A stretch of DNA of 64,000 nucleotides from Bin87 sp965220105 (lineage in GTDB: Bacteria; Chloroflexota; Dehalococcoidia; Lucifugimonadales; UBA3495), in the NCBI GenBank assembly GCA_965220105.1, contig OZ244811.1:3286001-3350000 (forward strand). Reading direction: 5' to 3'. The position numbers were made by a program, and so were the translations under genes. How positions within the stretch are numbered: the stretch's first letter is position 1; the number at the start of each line of letters is the position of its first letter. A model generated the notes under the pieces. That model was given only the letters and a program-made list of their open reading frames with translations, made no database searches and was not told the origin of the DNA. This document shows positions 17,709 to 26,086 of this stretch, piece after piece.

Positions 17709-19415
17709 ATGCCCACACAATATGAGACCAATTTCATCATCGCCAGCCGGGAAAATCTGGCCGGAACGGAACTCCTGCAAGCGGCGACGGATCTGCTCAC
17801 CGCCGAATTGCAGGGTAGAGCCAACGAGTCTGATTATGACCTCGAAACCTACCAACATGGCGATGTCGGTTACTCACACATCAGCGCTGAACGCCCCCAT
17901 ACCCGCATCGACGCATCGGTTCGGTTGGAAGCCAGGTTATGCACTACAGACGCTGATGGAGCCGTGGCCGCCCAGATCCTGACTCGCTTCATAATTCCCT
18001 TCGGTGACGAACCGCCCGATGAACCGGCCGGCCCACCGCGTCTAATGCACACTGTCACGCAGCAGTTTCAATGCCGGGTCGGCTCCAGTGAGGTAGCGCC
18101 GACCGCCGTTCGCTTGCAAGCCGAAAACGCCGGCGAGTTTGCGACCGCAGAAATACTGAACCCCAGTCGCACCCTCCCCGTATTCTTGATTTCGGAGGGA
18201 TCACGCGGAGAAACCGCCTTCGCGCCCGACGATGCCCAACGGATTCTCAACGGCGTAGCTCGGGTCGTCCACTGCGACCGTCCCACTGCGGACGCTCTAA
18301 AAACCCATACCGGAATCCACACTTACAACGGCGCGATCCGAATCTACTGGCCCAAGTGCCAGAAAGGACGAAACGGGAATAATCCTGACCCGGCATTCAA
18401 AGACTTCTATATGCTCAACGATTGCCATGGGGTGACGCTGTATGACATTCAGAAAGCATGCCTGGCTAACGAGCCGGACAGAGCCTTTGACGTTCTGTTT
18501 AGCAACGCCCGCACCACCGTCATTCTCGAACACAACCGCCAACTGGAAGCACAACGTCAGCAGACCGCCGCCCCACCAGAACTGGGTGGCGATACGCTCA
18601 TAGCGAAACTGAAGCGAGATCAACGGCGGGCTGAATTACGGGCCAACGAAACCAATCGCAAGCTGCAAGCCGCTCAGCAAACCATCGCCGACATGGAGCG
18701 GGAGCGGGAAGCCGTCACTGAAACCACAAGCAGACTGGAACATGAGATTAACGAGCTAACCAGAGACTTCGGCGCAGAATACACTAATGAGCGTGAGGAG
18801 CGTCACAAACTGCGTCGGCAAAACGATGATCTACGCAGGAAGGTGACCGAGCAGGAACAGACCATTACCAGCCTAAATGTTGAAAACCAGCTGCTGAAAC
18901 AACGCGCAATGATCCGAAACTCAAACGAAAGCAGGGTCGTAATCCCATTGGGCAACCGACACCCCTGTTACATCACTGTGCTGAACCACGCCGTTAACAT
19001 ATACCGAGATCCTTATCGCAAGTACATCGTTCGGCGTCTGCGGGCCACCCACGGCGACGACCTTACCGATACGCTCAGCAAATCGGTTGAGTTCAAAAAC
19101 GACCAACGTGCTCTGGCGTCAACCAACCCGGAGTCTGCCTTCGACGTGAGCGACTTTCCCCACATCATCAACGACAACCGGGAGTGTTTCGACAACGGTC
19201 GTGATCTTTCGATGATGATGCGAGAGGTCAGGGATATTCGTAATCGGGCCGTCCACCCACCGACCGGCGGCATCTCCAAAACCTCCACCCTGGATGGCCT
19301 GAGAGTTATTCTCGACGCCCTGAAATATCTCAACGAAGAAGAACCGGTAACCGGCATCGTCGAAATACAGGAGCTCGACTATCAAGTGCAACAGGCAAGG
19401 CCCCACTACGAGTAA
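17709..19415 (+). CDS. Coiled-coil protein with C-terminal Swt1-type HEPN domain
   Basis: A 568-residue protein; the ATG at 17709 follows AAGGAG by 7 bases. The N-terminal part ends with GVARVVHCDRPTADALKTHTG..YNGAIRIYWP, a strand motif I associate with Swt1/HEPN defence-type proteins. A long coiled coil spans about residues 275-395. The C-terminal region (about 440-555) is HEPN-like: DVSDFPHIINDNRECF, then VRDIRNRAVHPP, giving the R-x4-H ribonuclease motif (RNRAVH). HEPN proteins with this motif usually cut RNA. It stands alone with no antitoxin. Single-gene antiphage or stress ribonuclease is the inferred role. Confidence 0.68.
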   Translation: MPTQYETNFIIASRENLAGTELLQAATDLLTAELQGRANESDYDLETYQHGDVGYSHISAERPHTRIDASVRLEARLCTTDADGAVAAQILTRFIIPFGDEPPDEPAGPPRLMHTVTQQFQCRVGSSEVAPTAVRLQAENAGEFATAEILNPSRTLPVFLISEGSRGETAFAPDDAQRILNGVARVVHCDRPTADALKTHTGIHTYNGAIRIYWPKCQKGRNGNNPDPAFKDFYMLNDCHGVTLYDIQKACLANEPDRAFDVLFSNARTTVILEHNRQLEAQRQQTAAPPELGGDTLIAKLKRDQRRAELRANETNRKLQAAQQTIADMEREREAVTETTSRLEHEINELTRDFGAEYTNEREERHKLRRQNDDLRRKVTEQEQTITSLNVENQLLKQRAMIRNSNESRVVIPLGNRHPCYITVLNHAVNIYRDPYRKYIVRRLRATHGDDLTDTLSKSVEFKNDQRALASTNPESAFDVSDFPHIINDNRECFDNGRDLSMMMREVRDIRNRAVHPPTGGISKTSTLDGLRVILDALKYLNEEEPVTGIVEIQELDYQVQQARPHYE

Positions 19416-19516
19416 CGCTTAGGTCATTACGAACCTCCGTCTCAATCGGAACGCGCAATGACCAACCGACGTCCTCATTCATATATGCATCTATAAATAT
19501 GCGGAGGAACCTACCA

Positions 19517-20416
19517 ATGCCACGCATCAACACGAAACCGCTGCGATCGGTTATGTTCGTACCCGGCAACAAGGAAGACTGGATGCGGAAGGCTCCCCAG
19601 TACGGCCCCGATGCGCTGATTCTCGACCTGGAAGACTCGGTGCCGGAGTACGACAAGGAAGCCGCCCGTTCGCTGGTGGCCAAAATGATTGACGAGTTGG
19701 CGGAGCGGGGCCAGACGCTTTTCGTGCGGGTGAACCGGCTGGAAACCGGCATGACCGGTTTCGACCTGGAGGCGGTCACTCGTCCCGGTCTGTACGGCAT
19801 ATTGCTGCCCAAGGTGGAAACGCCGGCCGACGTGGTGGAGGCCGACGTGCTGTTGACCTACTTTGAGCGCAGGTCGGGCATGGAGCTAAACACCGTCTGC
19901 ATCGACCCGGGGCTGGAGACGGCGTCGGGCATCCGCATGGCCTACGACATCGCCATGGCGTCGGATCGCGTGGCCCACCTGGGCGGCAGCGGCGGGAAGG
20001 GTGGCGACACGGCCCGCAGCGTCGGCTATCGCTGGACGCTGGAGGGCGCGGAAACCCTCTACCTCCGCAGCAAGGTGCTCATTGACGCACGGGCCGCCGG
20101 CATCCAGTGGCCTGTCAGTGGCGGCTGGTTCGATATCCGTGACCTGGACGGCCTGCGCTACTGGGCCAACAACCTGAAGGCGCTGGGCTACACCGGAATG
20201 CACCTGATCCACCCGTCTCACGTGCCCATCGTCAACGAGATATTCACACCCACCGCCGAGGAAATCGCCCACTGGCACGGTCTGCTGGAGGCGATGGAAC
20301 AGAGCCGTCGCGAGGGCACGGCAGCGGTCACCTACGCCGGCGACATGGTTGACGTGGCCCACGAGGAAACCGCCAAAGCCATGCTGGAAATGTGCCGGAG
20401 GTTGGAGTTGGTGTAG
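19517..20416 (+). CDS. HpcH/HpaI aldolase / citrate lyase beta-subunit family protein
   Basis: A 299-residue CitE-like TIM-barrel enzyme: RSVMFVPGNKEDWMRKAP, DALILDLEDSVP (metal and substrate site), LFVRVNRLETG, GILLPKVETPADV and a late LGYTGMHLIHPSHVPIVNEIFTP. Family members (malyl-CoA or citramalyl-CoA lyases) cleave CoA thioesters of hydroxy-diacids with Mg2+. The ATG at 19517 has GGAGG 6 bases upstream. This activity would complement the CoA-transferases nearby. Exact substrate unknown. Confidence 0.9.
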   Translation: MPRINTKPLRSVMFVPGNKEDWMRKAPQYGPDALILDLEDSVPEYDKEAARSLVAKMIDELAERGQTLFVRVNRLETGMTGFDLEAVTRPGLYGILLPKVETPADVVEADVLLTYFERRSGMELNTVCIDPGLETASGIRMAYDIAMASDRVAHLGGSGGKGGDTARSVGYRWTLEGAETLYLRSKVLIDARAAGIQWPVSGGWFDIRDLDGLRYWANNLKALGYTGMHLIHPSHVPIVNEIFTPTAEEIAHWHGLLEAMEQSRREGTAAVTYAGDMVDVAHEETAKAMLEMCRRLELV

Positions 20417-20424
20417 GGAGTACT

Positions 20425-20460
20425 CCCCTCACCCCAACCCCCTCCCGTGGGGAGAGGGGC
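20425..20460. repeat. Family-B palindromic repeat (CTCACCCC..GGGGAGAGGGG)
   Basis: Palindromic spacer element with CCCTCACCCCAACCC, a centre of CTCCC/GGGAG, and GGGGAGAGGGG. Same family as the clusters at 25698-26030 and 27341-27519 and single copies near 32131, 47265 and 48643. Confidence 0.75.
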
Positions 20461-20470
20461 TTAAGCATCC

Positions 20471-20577
20471 GTCATTGCGAGCGTAGCGTGGCAATCTCGT
20501 TCCGGCACGAACGGCGGTTGGTGACCGGGCAACCTACGCCAGCGGGATTGCCGCGTCGCTGCGTTCCTCGCAATGAC
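20471..20577. repeat. Family-A inverted repeat (GTCATTGCGAG..CTCGCAATGAC)
   Basis: A 107-bp element with ends GTCATTGCGAG and CTCGCAATGAC and inner GGCAATCTCG/GGGATTGCC arms, between the lyase gene and nudC. Full copies also lie at 33750-33856, 36467-36574 and in the array at 44652-45075; partial copies lie at 26045-26079, 31251-31282, 35154-35184, 43482-43511, 47304-47337, 56366-56402, 58619-58654 and 61589-61633. Confidence 0.8.
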
Positions 20578-20589
20578 GGTTGCCTGTTC

Positions 20590-21531
20590 TTAAATCTCCT
20601 CCCCGGTAGCCCAGGCTTTGATCAGGTGGTGGGCGATGGCGATGGGGCCGGGTACGGACAGTTGGTCGCTTTCGCCAGCCAGGGCGCGCAGCACCTCGGC
20701 CCGGTCGAACCACCTCACGTCGGTCATCTCTTCGTTGTCCATGTTGATGTTGATGGTGTCCGCCTCGGCGATGCAGCCGATCATCAGCGACGAGGGAAAG
20801 GGCCAGGGCTGGGATGAGTGGTATCGCACGTTCTTGACCTTGATGCCGGCCTCTTCCATCACCTCCCGGGCCACCGCTTCCTCGATGGCCTCGCCCTGGT
20901 CCATGAAGCCGGCCAGCGCCGAGTAGGCGCGCATCCGCTGGAGCCGTCCCCGGGACTGTCCCAGCAGGCAACGGTCGTTGTCCACGTCGACGACCACCGT
21001 GATAACCACCGGGTCAGTGCGTGGGAAGTGCTGGGCGTTGCAGCCTGGGCACTGGCGCACCTGTCCGCCGCGGCCCTTGTTGGTGGCATGGCCGCACACC
21101 GAGCAGAACCCGTGGCGCAGGTTCCAGTCCAGCTGGGCGCGGGCCTGGGACAGCATGCCGGTGTTGGGGCCGGACATGGTTTCGCCGGCGGTGCGGCAGT
21201 CCTCGAAATGCCACCCGGTGGCGTCCTCAACCTGCGTGGCGATGGCCTCGTGCCGGGACAGGTCGACGGCAAAGTGGCTCACGCCGTCCAGCATCCCCAG
21301 GAAAATCCACTCGGCGTCCGGCGGCAGGGGTTGTACCTGCGTCGATGCCAGCCAACCCAGCTCGGGAGTAGGGTCGTCGGTCAGCAGAACGTTCAGGTCG
21401 CGGAAGGGCAGGAATTTGCTGCCAGCATCGGAAGCCTGCTGTGCAACCCAATCCTCATCGCGGCGTTCGACCTCGCCGCGGTTGAGGGGGTTTTGGGCGA
21501 AGATGTGGGGTGATGGCATGGGTTGGTTCAC
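20590..21531 (-). CDS. nudC: NAD+ diphosphatase (NudC-type Nudix hydrolase)
   Basis: A 313-residue Nudix enzyme that splits NAD(H) or decaps NAD-RNA. The zinc ribbon is CSVCG..(16)..CPGCNAQHFPRTDPVVI, the Nudix box GFMDQGEAIEEAVAREVMEEAGI is complete, and the NADH-pyrophosphatase signature SQPWPFPSSLM follows it. The N-terminal NudC-like domain begins HIFAQNPLNRGEVERRDE. A truncated copy of that N terminus lies 950 bp upstream at 22450-22575. Confidence 0.93.
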   Translation of the reverse strand: MNQPMPSPHIFAQNPLNRGEVERRDEDWVAQQASDAGSKFLPFRDLNVLLTDDPTPELGWLASTQVQPLPPDAEWIFLGMLDGVSHFAVDLSRHEAIATQVEDATGWHFEDCRTAGETMSGPNTGMLSQARAQLDWNLRHGFCSVCGHATNKGRGGQVRQCPGCNAQHFPRTDPVVITVVVDVDNDRCLLGQSRGRLQRMRAYSALAGFMDQGEAIEEAVAREVMEEAGIKVKNVRYHSSQPWPFPSSLMIGCIAEADTININMDNEEMTDVRWFDRAEVLRALAGESDQLSVPGPIAIAHHLIKAWATGEEI

Positions 21532-21540
21532 CTAACTCGC

Positions 21541-21753
21541 GGGGATAGTATCGATGGTGTCCTGGCGTTTTTCGCGGTTGTCGGGCCAACCGCCCGGGGG
21601 CGGCTCGTTGAAGGGACTGCCGTGGGCCTTGGTATCGATGCGGCGCCGGTTCCAGGCTCGCTATGCGGCGTGTTCCATGGCGCGGCCCCGGGCTAGGTGT
21701 GCTTCAGTGACCGGAGTTACAAAGCGGTTCACTATGGTTTGGTACAGCGACAT
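21541..21753 (-). pseudogene. Truncated duplicate of the next gene's C-terminal region
   Basis: A fragment starting MSLYQTIVNRFVTPVTEAH and, after an in-frame stop at 21661, continuing RAWNRRRIDTKAHGSPFNEPPPGG. It matches the last 80 residues of the membrane protein at 21753-22349 (MSLYQAMVNRFVTPVIEAH, RAWNQRRLDADAQGQPFNEPPPGE). The short ORF begins by TGATG overlap with that gene's stop. It is a partial gene duplication, not an independent gene. Confidence 0.7.
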
Positions 21754-22349
21754 CAGCAACCGTCCTGGTCGTCTTGTGGTTCGCCAGGAGGCGGCTCGTT
21801 GAAAGGCTGCCCTTGAGCGTCAGCATCCAAACGGCGCTGGTTCCATGCCCGCCATGCTGCATCACTTTCGGCAAGACCTTCCGCACGGCCCTCGACAAGG
21901 CCCTCGACAAGGCCCTCCGCACGGCCCTCGGCTCTGTGTGCCTCAATGACTGGAGTAACAAAACGGTTCACCATGGCCTGGTAAAGCGACATCAATAACT
22001 CTCCTGTGAGATTCAGCGGGCGGGTCAGCAGCATTGCCAGTATAGCAACTCCGATGCCAACGCCGCTGAAATCATGCAGCACGGCAAGGGCGAAATCGCC
22101 AGCACTCTGCCACCAGGTCGCGGACGTCGCCACTTTCCATTCGGCTCCGGGCGCATTGAGGGTTTTATAACTGATGTAGGCCAAGGCGACAAGCCACAGC
22201 AGGCTGACCAACCGGAAGAAGGTTCGGGCATCGCGCCTGTAGATGCTCCAGATGGACTCGCGATCCTCCGGCTGGGGCGTGGCCGGCGGCAGCAGTTTGC
22301 CGGCCACGCCGAGGAGCCATGATAAAGGGTCCTTGCGTTCCTGTTCCAT
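21753..22349 (-). CDS. Membrane protein with EGRAEG repeats
   Basis: A 198-residue protein with two membrane segments (about residues 42-60, LVSLLWLVALAYISYKTL; and 88-110, FALAVLHDFSGVGIGVAILAML). A cytoplasmic helix follows with a short repeat EGRAEGLVEGLVEGRAEG, a common degenerate coiled-coil element, and a hydrophilic tail (FNEPPPGEPQDDQDGC). No catalytic motif. Part of its C terminus is duplicated immediately downstream. Function unknown. Confidence 0.65.
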   Translation of the reverse strand: MEQERKDPLSWLLGVAGKLLPPATPQPEDRESIWSIYRRDARTFFRLVSLLWLVALAYISYKTLNAPGAEWKVATSATWWQSAGDFALAVLHDFSGVGIGVAILAMLLTRPLNLTGELLMSLYQAMVNRFVTPVIEAHRAEGRAEGLVEGLVEGRAEGLAESDAAWRAWNQRRLDADAQGQPFNEPPPGEPQDDQDGC

Positions 22350-22449
22350 GCAACCTGCTAGATTAATTCGACTGCCATCGGAGCGGCCAGTTCGGTGATT
22401 GATGCCGGGACGAGCTACACCAAGTTAGTTTGGTGGCCTTCAGGTTGTC

Positions 22450-22575
22450 TTAAGGGCGGGAACCACCTGCCGGCGCATGGGCCTGGCGGGCGATCCAACC
22501 CTCGTCCCGGCGCTCCACCTCGCCACGGTTGAGGGGATTATTGGCAAAGATGTGGGATGATGGCTTGGGCGTCGC
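22450..22575 (-). pseudogene. nudC N-terminal fragment
   Basis: On the minus strand this reads SSHIFANNPLNRGEVERRDEGWIARQA then a stop, closely matching the NudC start HIFAQNPLNRGEVERRDEDWVAQQA. No remaining NudC domain follows. With the membrane-protein fragment at 21541-21753 it marks a local duplication/rearrangement around nudC. Confidence 0.72.
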
Positions 22576-22592
22576 CCTGCGTTTGTTTCAAC

Positions 22593-24677
22593 CTAAAATA
22601 GGTGAGAATGCTGTCCGACGAACTTAGACAGATAATCTCGCAACATGGTTGGACACTCTCCCCGCCTCAGATCCTGCCACGACACTCCCAACAACTCATC
22701 TGCACGGCCGGAAATCCAATAATACCTGCGGCCATTTTCACGCAAATCAAGTATTCCGTCTGCCTTTAGCTGCTCCAGCAATGACTGGCCAAGTGGCCCT
22801 TTTAAGACTCTAGGCGAGTCAATTTTTTGTACAGTCCTAGCGAGTTGCCCGCGACCATGGGAACGAAATGCGTTCGCTATGCGTTTGAACCCCATATATG
22901 CCCGGTGCAGCGGTTCATCATCCCCTAGATCCTCCGGGGAAATACTCCGTGAGTACCGTGTCCACGGATAAACCAGCGACCCCGGCCACGACACCGAGAA
23001 TTTGTCATCGTCATACACAATCAAATTACGGAACGAACCAGCGTCAATCATTAACGTTTCTAATACGACACTATCGGCGTCTTCCTCATCGGGTTTTAAG
23101 ATAGAGTTGCCTCCGACGATCAACAATTCCGACGCGAACCTGATGGAATCAGCGACTATATGCACAGATGGACCGATTTGGAATTCCCCTTTTCCTCCAC
23201 CAAGTGCCACCGTGCAGGCTGCAGTAACGAAAGCGTCCCTAAGATGCCTCGTAAAAGAGATCTGCGAGTCCTGCCTAATCTGCATGGAAAATTGGTGCCA
23301 ATACAGAAGTCCCGATTCGAGTCCGCTAAGCGACCAAAATTCAAAATCTCCGTCGACGGTATCTATGTCCTCCACTCCTTCTATACCTATCGGATTGGAG
23401 CCATCAAGGTTCAACCGAATGTGATTTCTAAACGACTCTGAACTTGCCAGCGAATCGTATAAAATCCCCAAATGTTCAGGTTCAATGGTCAACCCTGGAT
23501 CTGCGCTGTCCTGGTACGCATTCAAGTAAAATTCTGCTAGCAACCGGGTAGGCTTGTATTTTACCCTCAGTAATTCTTGCGTTACCCGATCTTTCAAGGG
23601 CGCTCCAAATTTATTTCGCAATGCTAAGGCGAACAAATACGACTGGAATACCGAGTTCGCGAACCTATCCATGCCTTGCAAGAAAGGATGTTCTTCTAAA
23701 GCCAAAGACATAACCGATTCGTAGTCGTATTGTAATTCGGCGGGCAGTCCGGGAGGAGGGACGACAGATGCGCCCAGTACCTTGGCGAGAAGTCTTTCGC
23801 ACTGAATGTCGGTTCCACATAACACGTCACCAGTAGGGAGCTCGCTGTGGGTTGACCCCGTTAGTAGTGTTGCCTCCAAGGCTGGCAGTATTTTGTCCCG
23901 TTCCCGGAGCAAGATGTGCTCAATGACATCCATCAGCAAGCTGCGGGCTGTGTCGTTTGAACCAGTCGCCGCGTTTTCAAGTTCGTTTTTGAGATTGACG
24001 GGATTCCCCAGAGGGTCTAACAAAGTGGCAATAACATCGAGCACTGGGGGATAGTGCAAAAACTCACGAGTGGTGTCGGCCACTAAATTACCAGATACTG
24101 AGAAAGCGAGTTGGTCGAAGATTAAGTCCCGGCATTCTAGGAAGAGTTGCGTTAATGGCTTGCCCTCCATACGTCTTTCAATGTACTCATTTGCTTGTTC
24201 CCGTTCGAAAGGTTCAATGGCTAGAATCGAAGCCCTCACGTTCAATTCGTCTAGAACCAACCAGGCCTCCTCGGCGATCCGTGTACGACCGAGCAAGATG
24301 AAGCATACGCCGTTGGCACCGTTGGCAAGTTTGCCTACATCTTCCAAAAATCTCCTAAACGAATTTTCGCCCACCTTGTTTCGCCCCTCGTCCAAGGCAT
24401 CGATTATCAAAAACTGTAGGCCTTCAGATAACCAGTGGTTATATTCTCCTATATAATCGGGGCCCAGCGTGTCCAGGAGCATCCCGTTCAACGAGCCAGC
24501 GGCTACTTCCTTAGCGGTCGCCAAATCGAAAAGCAAGGCTCCTTTTTGTAATGCGATAGCTTTGGCAAACGTACTTTTGCCGACCGCGCCAGGCGCCGAC
24601 ACGATCAGGACCTGGGAGTTTGATGGATCGGCGCTACGTGCCGGATCCTCCAAATTTGGAGCCACGAAATCGGGCAT
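22593..24677 (-). CDS. STAND/NACHT-like P-loop NTPase, candidate defence protein
   Basis: A 694-residue protein. Walker A is SAPGAVGKST (residues 27-36), Walker B FLIIDALDEG (about 89-98), and a sensor-like strand GVCFILLGRTR follows near 123, the layout of STAND/NACHT-type ATPases. The middle is helical. The end (GPLGQSLLEQLKADGILDLRENGRRYYWI) looks like a winged helix. The gene is visibly richer in A+T than its neighbours, which suggests transfer. It is alone, with about 210 bp of AT-rich spacer upstream and no ribosome site of note. Antiphage or signalling function is inference. Confidence 0.68.
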   Translation of the reverse strand: MPDFVAPNLEDPARSADPSNSQVLIVSAPGAVGKSTFAKAIALQKGALLFDLATAKEVAAGSLNGMLLDTLGPDYIGEYNHWLSEGLQFLIIDALDEGRNKVGENSFRRFLEDVGKLANGANGVCFILLGRTRIAEEAWLVLDELNVRASILAIEPFEREQANEYIERRMEGKPLTQLFLECRDLIFDQLAFSVSGNLVADTTREFLHYPPVLDVIATLLDPLGNPVNLKNELENAATGSNDTARSLLMDVIEHILLRERDKILPALEATLLTGSTHSELPTGDVLCGTDIQCERLLAKVLGASVVPPPGLPAELQYDYESVMSLALEEHPFLQGMDRFANSVFQSYLFALALRNKFGAPLKDRVTQELLRVKYKPTRLLAEFYLNAYQDSADPGLTIEPEHLGILYDSLASSESFRNHIRLNLDGSNPIGIEGVEDIDTVDGDFEFWSLSGLESGLLYWHQFSMQIRQDSQISFTRHLRDAFVTAACTVALGGGKGEFQIGPSVHIVADSIRFASELLIVGGNSILKPDEEDADSVVLETLMIDAGSFRNLIVYDDDKFSVSWPGSLVYPWTRYSRSISPEDLGDDEPLHRAYMGFKRIANAFRSHGRGQLARTVQKIDSPRVLKGPLGQSLLEQLKADGILDLRENGRRYYWISGRADELLGVSWQDLRRGECPTMLRDYLSKFVGQHSHLF

Positions 24678-24887
24678 AGGATTGGCTATGTAATCAACCC
24701 CCTACGGAAAATCCCCAGGAATGGGGAATTTTTCGCAATCCGGAAGTAATGCCAAGATTTCGGCAAAGGACAACATAATTTTTGCGCTCCGTTCTTTATC
24801 AACGCGGTACTCTGTCTCCACTATCGAACAAGGGGCGGATTTTATCATAACAGGGCGACAATCCGGCACCCACCATTGAAACGGTAC

Positions 24888-25691
24888 TCAGGCGGAAGCG
24901 GACGGATACTCCGGCCTCCGGCGCTCGCGCAGGGCGGCCAGGCCCTCTTTTACGTCGTCGCCGAAGAAGCCCAGCGCCTCAGCCAGCAGAGAGTAATCAA
25001 AGGACGTGTGGCCGGCCTGACGGAGCCATTGGTTCAGGGCGCGCTTGGTGAAACGGATGGCCGGCTGGGGACCGTCGGCCAGACGACGGGCGATACGCAT
25101 GGCGGTGTCCATGAGTTCGTCCCGAGGCACGCACATGCTGACCAGGCCGATACGCTCGGCCTCCTTGCCGTCCAGGAAGTCGCAGGTCAGCAGGTAGTAC
25201 TTGGCCTTGGCCATGCCGCAGAGCAGGGGCCAGATCATGGTGGCGTGGTCGCCAGCGGCGACGCCCAGGCGTATGTGCCCGTCGGTGATGCGGGCGTCCT
25301 CAGCGGCGATGGAGATGTCGGCCATCAGCGCCACCGCCAGCCCCGCGCCCACGGCAACGCCGTTGATGGCCGAGATGACCGGTTTGTCCAGGTTCAGGAT
25401 GTTGTAGACGATATCTCCGGCTTCCTGGGTGTTCTGGGCGACGATGGCCGGATTGTCGATGGCCTGTTCGATCATTTCGAAGTCGCCGCCGGCGGAGAAG
25501 GCATCGCCGGCGCCGGTAACGACGGCTACGCGTACCTCCGGGTCGGCGGCGATGTCCAGCCAGACCCGGCTCAGCTCGTTGTGCAGCCTGAAGTTGGTGG
25601 AGTTGAGCGTCTCTGGCCGGTTCATCGTCAGCGTGATGATGCCGTCGGCCTTTTCGATGAGCAGGTGCTGGTATGAGGAATAGTCGGTCAT
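24888..25691 (-). CDS. Enoyl-CoA hydratase/isomerase family protein
   Basis: A 267-residue crotonase-fold enzyme: ADGIITLTMNRPETLNS, the oxyanion segment GAGDAFSAGGDFEMIEQ, KPVISAINGVAVGAGLAVALMADISIAAEDARI, and the C-terminal EGLAALRERRRPEYPS. In the usual catalytic positions the helix reads HIRLGVAAGDHATMIWPLLCG, with Gly/Asp in place of the paired glutamates, so activity may be an isomerase or hydrolase variant. Likely acts in acyl-CoA degradation with the nearby CoA-transferase. Confidence 0.92.
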   Translation of the reverse strand: MTDYSSYQHLLIEKADGIITLTMNRPETLNSTNFRLHNELSRVWLDIAADPEVRVAVVTGAGDAFSAGGDFEMIEQAIDNPAIVAQNTQEAGDIVYNILNLDKPVISAINGVAVGAGLAVALMADISIAAEDARITDGHIRLGVAAGDHATMIWPLLCGMAKAKYYLLTCDFLDGKEAERIGLVSMCVPRDELMDTAMRIARRLADGPQPAIRFTKRALNQWLRQAGHTSFDYSLLAEALGFFGDDVKEGLAALRERRRPEYPSASA

Positions 25692-25697
25692 GTTTCT

Positions 25698-26079
25698 CCC
25701 CTCACCCCAACCCTCTCCGTGAGGGAGAGGGATTGGCAGTTCGGATCAGGATTTCCATCCCATCAGATTTCACGGTCAAGTCGCCTCCTCGCCCCTTGTG
25801 GGAGAGGGTTGGGGTGAGGGATAGCGTTCCACGGTAGCGGTTCGCTGATAAGCCATTTCACCCTCACCCTATCCCTCCAAGGGCGAGGGGACTGCGGCTC
25901 GCCCTTGCGATTGCCAAGCTGTCCCCTCGCCCTTGGAGGGATAGGGTTGGGGTGAGGGGTGTCGACTTCGCCATCAAGATTGCCAAGCCGCCCCCTCGCC
26001 CCTTGTGGGAGAGGGTTGGGGTGAGGGGTGTCGACTTCGCCATCGAGATTGCCACGTCGCTTCGCTCCTCGCAATGACG
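25698..26079. repeat. Intergenic cluster of five family-B repeats plus a half family-A repeat
   Basis: The 395-bp gap between the hydratase and the CoA-transferase has no gene. It holds five palindromic family-B units at about 25698-25732, 25789-25820, 25861-25890, 25922-25960 and 25992-26030 in both orientations, each of the form CCCTCACCC..CTCTCCC or its complement. A half family-A element (GAGATTGCCACG..CTCGCAATGAC) at 26045-26079 closes the gap. ORFs through it are repeat-encoded (HPNPLPQGARG) and not real. Confidence 0.8.
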
Positions 26080-26086
26080 CGTGCTG

